A stretch of DNA of 33,724 nt from a virus. Within the stretch, counting starts at the first letter, position 1. Each line of letters starts with the position of its first letter. Below the pieces are notes generated by a model, which saw only the letters and a list, made by a program, of their open reading frames with translations, was not told the DNA's origin and made no database searches. The stretch is from positions 1 to 33,724 of IMG/VR virus record IMGVR_UViG_3300023184_000338. One strand, 5' to 3'. The position numbers were made by a program, and so were the translations under genes. Below, one piece after another: positions 29,976-33,724 of this stretch.

Positions 29976-30650
29976 TTAGTGCGAGTGAGTGGGGTTGTTG
30001 TCGTATTCCAGCCTAATAGAAGCCTCAATTTTTTCTGCTTCTTGTGTTACGTTTTTATAGAGGAATATTGCCTGCTTTTCGACGTGGGTCTCAGGAATAA
30101 ACTCTTCGGGAATATTGCCTATCAACTCGTCAATTTTTTCCTGATCGTAACCAACCGGATTGCTAAAGATGAGAGGCCAGACTACTGCGCGTTGTTCTGG
30201 CGAAAGAACGGGAACAACCCCACCGCTGTTCAAAACCAGTTCTCCAGTGTCGGGCCGCACGCCAGTACCGTCTGGCGTTGTTCCGTAATTAAAGATAAAG
30301 TCTGGGTCAGCGGTTAGTTGCGCGTGTGCAATAGCGTATGCATCAATTGTGGTATTATCGCTGATATAGCCCTGTCTTGGCGTCTGAAGTTCGGGTGGGC
30401 GAACCAAACCATAGTCTTCCCAAGCCGGTGTGGTGGAATCCCCAGTCAGCATTGGCTCATTTGAACATCGCGTAAAGTAAATTCGGTCAAAAGAACTCAT
30501 AACCGCCGCTGGGCTTGCGTTGTCATCTAAGTTTCCACCGAATTCGTTTAGCACCTCGTTGGCAATGCTTTCGCAATCTTCTAGCAAGAGTGCGTGAAAA
30601 GATCGCGCCCAACTCATTATCATTAGTAGTTGTTGGTTTTTGGGAGTCAT
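29976..30650 (-). CDS. Unknown protein after the tail-collar genes
   Basis: A 224-residue protein. The ATG at 30650 is chosen because AAAGG lies 7 nt upstream; a longer reading to 30764 overlaps the preceding collar gene. It begins with a helical segment (TPKNQQLLMIMSWARSFHALLLEDCESIANEVLNEF), then an extended region with FDRIYFTRCSNEPMLTGDS and WEDYGLVRPPELQTPRQ, and a Glu-rich helical C-terminus ending HSH. No family is recognised. The location between tail-tip genes and glycosyltransferases suggests a fibre assembly or virion role; this is inference. Confidence 0.75.
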   Translation of the reverse strand: MTPKNQQLLMIMSWARSFHALLLEDCESIANEVLNEFGGNLDDNASPAAVMSSFDRIYFTRCSNEPMLTGDSTTPAWEDYGLVRPPELQTPRQGYISDNTTIDAYAIAHAQLTADPDFIFNYGTTPDGTGVRPDTGELVLNSGGVVPVLSPEQRAVVWPLIFSNPVGYDQEKIDELIGNIPEEFIPETHVEKQAIFLYKNVTQEAEKIEASIRLEYDNNPTHSH

Positions 30651-30672
30651 GAAATGCCTTTCTGAACATTTT

Positions 30673-31332
30673 TTAAATTTTGATGATGTGCCAAATTGCA
30701 ATTGTAGGATGGGAAGTTGTTCCTCCCCCTGCCCCGCTGCTGAGATAAGTAATCGTGGGCGCATTGTGGTTGTGATTGGGAGTGGAGGTGCCTCCGCTTA
30801 TATTGTGATTGTGAGGTCCAGCCGCACCGACAGCCCCGGTCATTCCGTGATTATGTCCCTGAATGTGAGTATTCGTGCTTCCGGAGGCCCGTAAAACGTT
30901 ACCGGTGTCGTTTGCGGAAGTCCCCACGTTGAATGCGTGACCGTGACTGCCTCCGTCACTGGTAGTAGAGGCCGTGGCATTGTGATTGTGAGACGTACTT
31001 GCTAGGGCGTTGACCCCGGGTACTGTACTGATATTATGAGCGTGAAACGCAGATCTGCTGACGTGTTCCGCGTTGGTCTTGGCGGCAACATGTTTGATCA
31101 TATAGTCCGAAATTCCGGGGAGCCGAAACGTACCCACCCCTTCGCCGGTCGTATTATATCTGGTGCCAATGGCAGCAAAGAGCGCTCTGTACATTGCCTG
31201 AGGCACGGTCTGCCCGTCGCAGTAGAGCCAGCCGGGGGCTGCAATCGCACCGTTTGCCGAGGCGGCATACTGCCCAGCCCCTCCGCCCCAAAGCATCATA
31301 GTGCCGGGTGGAATGTGAAAATTCTGACTCAT
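30673..31332 (-). CDS. Tail-collar domain fibre protein 1
   Basis: A 219-residue protein with a phage Tail_collar domain at about 33-75 (GWLYCDGQTVPQAMYRALF followed by RYNTTGEGVGTFRLPGI). The rest is Gly/Ser/Asn/His-rich with repeated H-x-H units (HAHN, HNHN, HGHAF, HNHG, HNHN, HNHN). In T4 gp12 and other fibre tips, such H-x-H pairs from three chains bind iron along the trimer axis. It ends in a hydrophobic strand (TIAIWHIIKI), the usual C-terminal trimer cap. It is probably a receptor-binding tip. Last of three tandem collar proteins; its start overlaps the previous stop (ATGA). Confidence 0.88.
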   Translation of the reverse strand: MSQNFHIPPGTMMLWGGGAGQYAASANGAIAAPGWLYCDGQTVPQAMYRALFAAIGTRYNTTGEGVGTFRLPGISDYMIKHVAAKTNAEHVSRSAFHAHNISTVPGVNALASTSHNHNATASTTSDGGSHGHAFNVGTSANDTGNVLRASGSTNTHIQGHNHGMTGAVGAAGPHNHNISGGTSTPNHNHNAPTITYLSSGAGGGTTSHPTIAIWHIIKI

Positions 31333-32033
31333 ACTGCTTTGATGATCGCTCGCACTTGATAAGCCGACTGCTCCGTCGAAAGGGCAACCTGACTGCTAGC
31401 AGCGGCAGAGTGAGTCGCTTGGGCGACAAAGGTCGATCCGGAGGTAAGGTGACCCGTCTCGTGATTGCCAGAGTTAGTTCCGTGGGCTTGAGCGTTTTGA
31501 CTGTGACCATGATCATAGGTTCCAGTTACGCCCGTACCAATGGCCGTGCTTGCGTGTGTGTGAGCAGCGCCTTGTACGCCGACGCCGTTGCCAACGGACT
31601 TTGCCATGAAGTTGGCGTTACCGCTTGCGAAACTAACTACTCCGTTGTGAGCATGACTAAGAGCACCCGAGTTGTTGAGACTTGAAGAGTTCCAATTGTG
31701 ATTGTGATCACCGCTAGCGATGTTGGTAATCGAAACATTGGTGGTGAAGGGATGATCGTGCGTATCTGCCCCTCCGGTTGCTCCCGTCGCGCTTCCACCA
31801 TAGGCATATTTTAGATTAAGGCTTGGCAGGTCAAAAGTGGCAGTGCCATCACCCACGCCGTAGGTGGTGCTGATCGTGGCAAAGAGTTTTCTGTAAATAG
31901 TACGGCTCCTCGGCGTACCGTCACATATCAACCATCCGGCTGGTACTACTGCTTCGTCTCCGGCCCACGAGATTACCGAGCCGACGGGTAAGAGATGTGC
32001 TGGTAGCCCCGGAGAAGAGTATCCCAAACTCAT
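31329..32033 (-). CDS. Tail-collar domain fibre protein 2
   Basis: A 234-residue relative of the neighbouring collar proteins. The collar domain reads PVGSVISWAGDEAVVPAGWLICDG ... IYRKLFATISTTYGVGDGTATFDLPSL (about 16-72). A Gly/Ser/Asn-rich region with H-x-H units follows (HDHPF, HNHNW, HAHN, HTHA, HGHS), ending in the strand YQVRAIIKAV. It is expected to form a trimeric, metal-stabilised fibre tip. It overlaps both neighbours by four bases (ATGA), so the three proteins are made in close ratio. Confidence 0.88.
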   Translation of the reverse strand: MSLGYSSPGLPAHLLPVGSVISWAGDEAVVPAGWLICDGTPRSRTIYRKLFATISTTYGVGDGTATFDLPSLNLKYAYGGSATGATGGADTHDHPFTTNVSITNIASGDHNHNWNSSSLNNSGALSHAHNGVVSFASGNANFMAKSVGNGVGVQGAAHTHASTAIGTGVTGTYDHGHSQNAQAHGTNSGNHETGHLTSGSTFVAQATHSAAASSQVALSTEQSAYQVRAIIKAV

Positions 32034-32767
32034 GCTAGAGTCCTTTCTTGCACTTTAGCGAGGATAACATGAACCATCGTAAGATACGGCGGGAAATTTG
32101 TGGTAGCCGTAGGAGTATAGGGGCCTCCAGAGGCGTTATAATTATGCGAGTGGGATACGCTAGAAGAGGTCACGCTGTTAACGCCGTGACCATGACCAGC
32201 GTGACCGTCGGTGCTTCCACTCGCACTGTTGGTAGCGTGGTTGTGCGCACCATACGCAGTGTTCAGATTGCCGTTGGCCCCAGCGTTGGTGGCTCCAGCA
32301 GATTGGGGCAGGCTCACGTTTAATGAATGAACGCCACCGTACGCTGGTGAGTCGGTGCTCATGGTTGCTGTGTGGCTTTCCGAACTGCTTCCAGAAGCAC
32401 TGACGCCAAGATTTGTGGTCCACGTATGAGTGTGCGCCGCACCAGCAGTGGTGCCGACATTAGCGTTTCGGCCAGCGTTAGTCGGGCTTACTAGCGATGG
32501 ACTAACGGTGAAGTATCCCGCCGCCAAGTTTGGAAGCAAAAAGTGTGTTGCTCCCGCCGCACCAGAACCGTTTGTATTAGCGCCGTAAGGGAAGGTCGTA
32601 GCGTTTGTGGTTAAAATATTATAAAGTTCGGGATAAGTGGCAATAGCAACCTGCTGATTGTTGCACAACAACCAACCGCTTGGAGCAGTAGCGTTGTGCC
32701 AAGCGATAATAGATCCAATAGGAATCGTGTGCCCTGCGCTTTGGCCTGTAGGTGTAGATACGGTCAT
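32030..32767 (-). CDS. Tail-collar domain fibre protein 3
   Basis: A 245-residue member of the tandem set. The collar domain is IPIGSIIAWHNATAPSGWLLCNN ... YPELYNILTTNATTFPYG ... HFLLPNLA. The distal region is Ala/Gly/Ser/Thr-rich with H-x-H units (HTHTW, HNHA, HGHG, HSHN) and ends in YLTMVHVILAKVQERTLA. A ribosome-like AGGA lies 11 nt before the ATG. It is first of the three collar genes in transcription order. The three share architecture but differ in the distal part, as expected of receptor-binding tips under diversifying selection. Confidence 0.87.
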   Translation of the reverse strand: MTVSTPTGQSAGHTIPIGSIIAWHNATAPSGWLLCNNQQVAIATYPELYNILTTNATTFPYGANTNGSGAAGATHFLLPNLAAGYFTVSPSLVSPTNAGRNANVGTTAGAAHTHTWTTNLGVSASGSSSESHTATMSTDSPAYGGVHSLNVSLPQSAGATNAGANGNLNTAYGAHNHATNSASGSTDGHAGHGHGVNSVTSSSVSHSHNYNASGGPYTPTATTNFPPYLTMVHVILAKVQERTLA

Positions 32768-32779
32768 GACACATTGATC

Positions 32780-33148
32780 CTATGTGATTAGTGTTCCACA
32801 CAAGACAATGGACAGTCCGGCAGCAGACGCAGACGCAGTAATAACCTCAGCAGCGGTCGCGGTAACACCAGCGGTTAGAACCACAGAACTGTTGGCGTAG
32901 ACAGTATTTCCAAAAAATAGATACGCCGATGTAGAGATGGAGGCCGAGGAGCCGAGTGTAGCGGTGCTGCCCGCGTTGGCAGCCGTACCCGACCGTAGTG
33001 CAATCGAAAAGGTTAAATTGCCGGACGTTTGATTGCACACAAAAATGGTGGACACGAGAGCAGAGGTGCTTGCAGGAACTGTATAAATGTCAACGGCGGT
33101 AGCGTTTGCCAGATAAGTTTGAGAAATGCAGCGATATACGTTAGCCAT
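32780..33148 (-). CDS. Small virion-type protein (fibre accessory)
   Basis: A 122-residue Ala/Ser/Thr/Val-rich protein: MANVYRCISQTYLANATAV, then alternating hydrophobic strands (ALVSTIFVCNQTSGNLTFSIAL, SAYLFFGNTVYANSSVVLT). The pattern suggests a small all-beta (jelly-roll or Ig-like) fold, as in proteins that sit between fibre genes in many phages. It has no catalytic motif. AAGGA lies 6 nt before the ATG and a clear promoter is directly upstream. A structural role is inferred from composition and place. Confidence 0.75.
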   Translation of the reverse strand: MANVYRCISQTYLANATAVDIYTVPASTSALVSTIFVCNQTSGNLTFSIALRSGTAANAGSTATLGSSASISTSAYLFFGNTVYANSSVVLTAGVTATAAEVITASASAAGLSIVLCGTLIT

Positions 33149-33165
33149 GGTAATCCTTTTGTGTT

Positions 33166-33193
33166 ATTTTAGCATAACTGATAATTTTTACAA
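33166..33193 (-). promoter_or_regulatory. Promoter of the collar-gene operon
   Basis: TTGTAA (33188-33193), 16 bp, then TAAAAT (33166-33171) preceded by TGC. The predicted leader is about 10 nt and contains the AAGGA ribosome site of the gene at 33148. Confidence 0.65.
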
Positions 33194-33198
33194 CCATA

Positions 33199-33724
33199 TT
33201 ACGCACCCATAAGTAGCAAGGCTGTTAGAGTTGGGTCTAGGTTTGTCCACGTTGGAGCCGCTGCTCCGTTAGCCGTAAACACCGAGCCGGTTGGACCAGT
33301 TGGGAGGTATGTTGTTGTGCCAGCGGCAGACTGATAGGGGATTTGACCAATAAGACCAGCGGCTATGTTAGTAGAAGTTGTTGCCGTTGTTGCAGATCCA
33401 ACAGAAAGAGACGCCTGTGCTGTCCATGTCGGAGCATTTGTTCCGCTTGCCGTGAAGACCGATCCAGTTGGTCCGGTTGGAACAAACGAGGTTGTGTTTA
33501 GCGCCGACTGATAAAGCACCTGACCGGCGGACCCGCCCAGCACAGCCGTACCTGTTGCTCCCGTAGAACCTGTGGGGCCTGTGGGGCCTGTGACCGTAGA
33601 GGCGGCTCCCGTAGAGCCTGTGGGGCCTGTTGCTCCCGTAGAACCTGTTGGACCTGTTGCTCCCGTAGAGCCTGTGGGGCCTGTGACCGTAGAGGCGGCT
33701 CCCGTAGAGCCTGTTGGACCTGTT
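33199..33724 (-). CDS. Collagen-like tail fibre protein (5' end cut by window)
   Basis: An open frame runs from the right edge to a TAA at 33199, giving 174 visible residues without a start. The first 60 residues are Gly-X-Y triplets of the GPT/GST/GAT kind, interrupted twice by GAASTVT. The C-terminal part contains two copies of a unit of about 60 residues ([20 protein letters not shown] and [20 protein letters not shown], each followed by a TW-containing end), finishing in [11 protein letters not shown]. It is probably a trimeric fibre with collagen-like shaft; the beta-rich repeats may form joints or the tip. Thr-rich triplets are possible glycosylation targets for the encoded glycosyltransferases. 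Confidence 0.85.
   Translation of the reverse strand, partial: TGPTGSTGAASTVTGPTGSTGATGPTGSTGATGPTGSTGAASTVTGPTGPTGSTGATGTAVLGGSAGQVLYQSALNTTSFVPTGPTGSVFTASGTNAPTWTAQASLSVGSATTATTSTNIAAGLIGQIPYQSAAGTTTYLPTGPTGSVFTANGAAAPTWTNLDPTLTALLLMGA
33547..33724 (-). repeat. Codon-level repeats of the collagen-like fibre shaft
   Basis: Repeats built from 9-bp and 18-bp units (GGC-TCT-ACG-GGA-GC type) plus two copies of the segment encoding GAASTVTGP. They continue beyond the window edge. Confidence 0.85.

Overview
The window is about 34 kb of a tailed double-stranded DNA bacteriophage (Caudoviricetes), cut at both ends inside genes. Packaging, replication, lysis and tail-fibre genes are all present. Composition is moderately AT-rich by eye, apart from a GC-rich island near 10.4-11.3 kb. 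No integrase, repressor or partition gene is visible, so a lytic lifestyle is likely but not proven. The likely host is a Gram-positive-type bacterium, perhaps a low-GC aquatic actinobacterium. That is inference from a CHAP endolysin with an r1t-like holin, a B12-dependent ribonucleotide reductase, tRNA genes without encoded CCA, and several promoters placed so that leaderless mRNAs would result.

Layout. (1) 1-15193, minus strand: one tightly overlapping operon. Read in transcription order it holds a SWIM zinc-finger protein, an unknown protein, a P-loop kinase, DnaB-like helicase, DnaG-like primase, a small protein, a probable ssDNA-binding protein, a GC-rich nested palindrome, DnaE-type polymerase, RecA, a PD-(D/E)XK endonuclease, a Cas4-like Fe-S nuclease, a RuvC-like resolvase, a sigma-region-4-like protein, an unknown protein, a probable small terminase, an unknown protein, the large terminase and a partial unknown protein. 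Packaging genes therefore follow directly on the replisome and recombination genes. (2) 15194-15417: divergent control region with two outward promoters, a 50-bp AT tract containing a perfect 16-bp tandem repeat, and two G-runs; it is an origin candidate. (3) 15418-24489, plus strand: DnaC-like loader, class II ribonucleotide reductase, holin, endolysin, terminator, then tRNA-led cassettes (Gln, Asn, Ile) carrying a nuclease-like protein, a glycosyltransferase, a methyltransferase, a deaminase, a SNF2-like helicase and an HNH endonuclease, ending with tRNA-Lys and tRNA-Glu. (4) 24487-33724, minus strand: in transcription order a partial collagen-like fibre, a small structural-type protein, three tandem tail-collar proteins, an unknown protein, a GT2-TPR glycosyltransferase, an unknown protein, a Ni/Co transporter-like membrane protein, a second GT2-TPR enzyme, a GT-B enzyme, tRNA-Leu, a short GPT-repeat protein, a terminator and a SpoU methyltransferase.

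How the parts may work together. The phage encodes much of its own replisome and a recombination set, and it makes dNTPs through a cobalamin-dependent reductase plus a deaminase. The cobalt/nickel permease-like gene may support B12 supply for that reductase. Four glycosyltransferases lie near two collagen-like proteins rich in Gly-Pro-Thr, suggesting O-glycosylated fibres. Eleven extended -10 boxes of the form TGN-TANNNT sit at transcription-unit starts. Four of them lie only 6-7 nt before a start codon.
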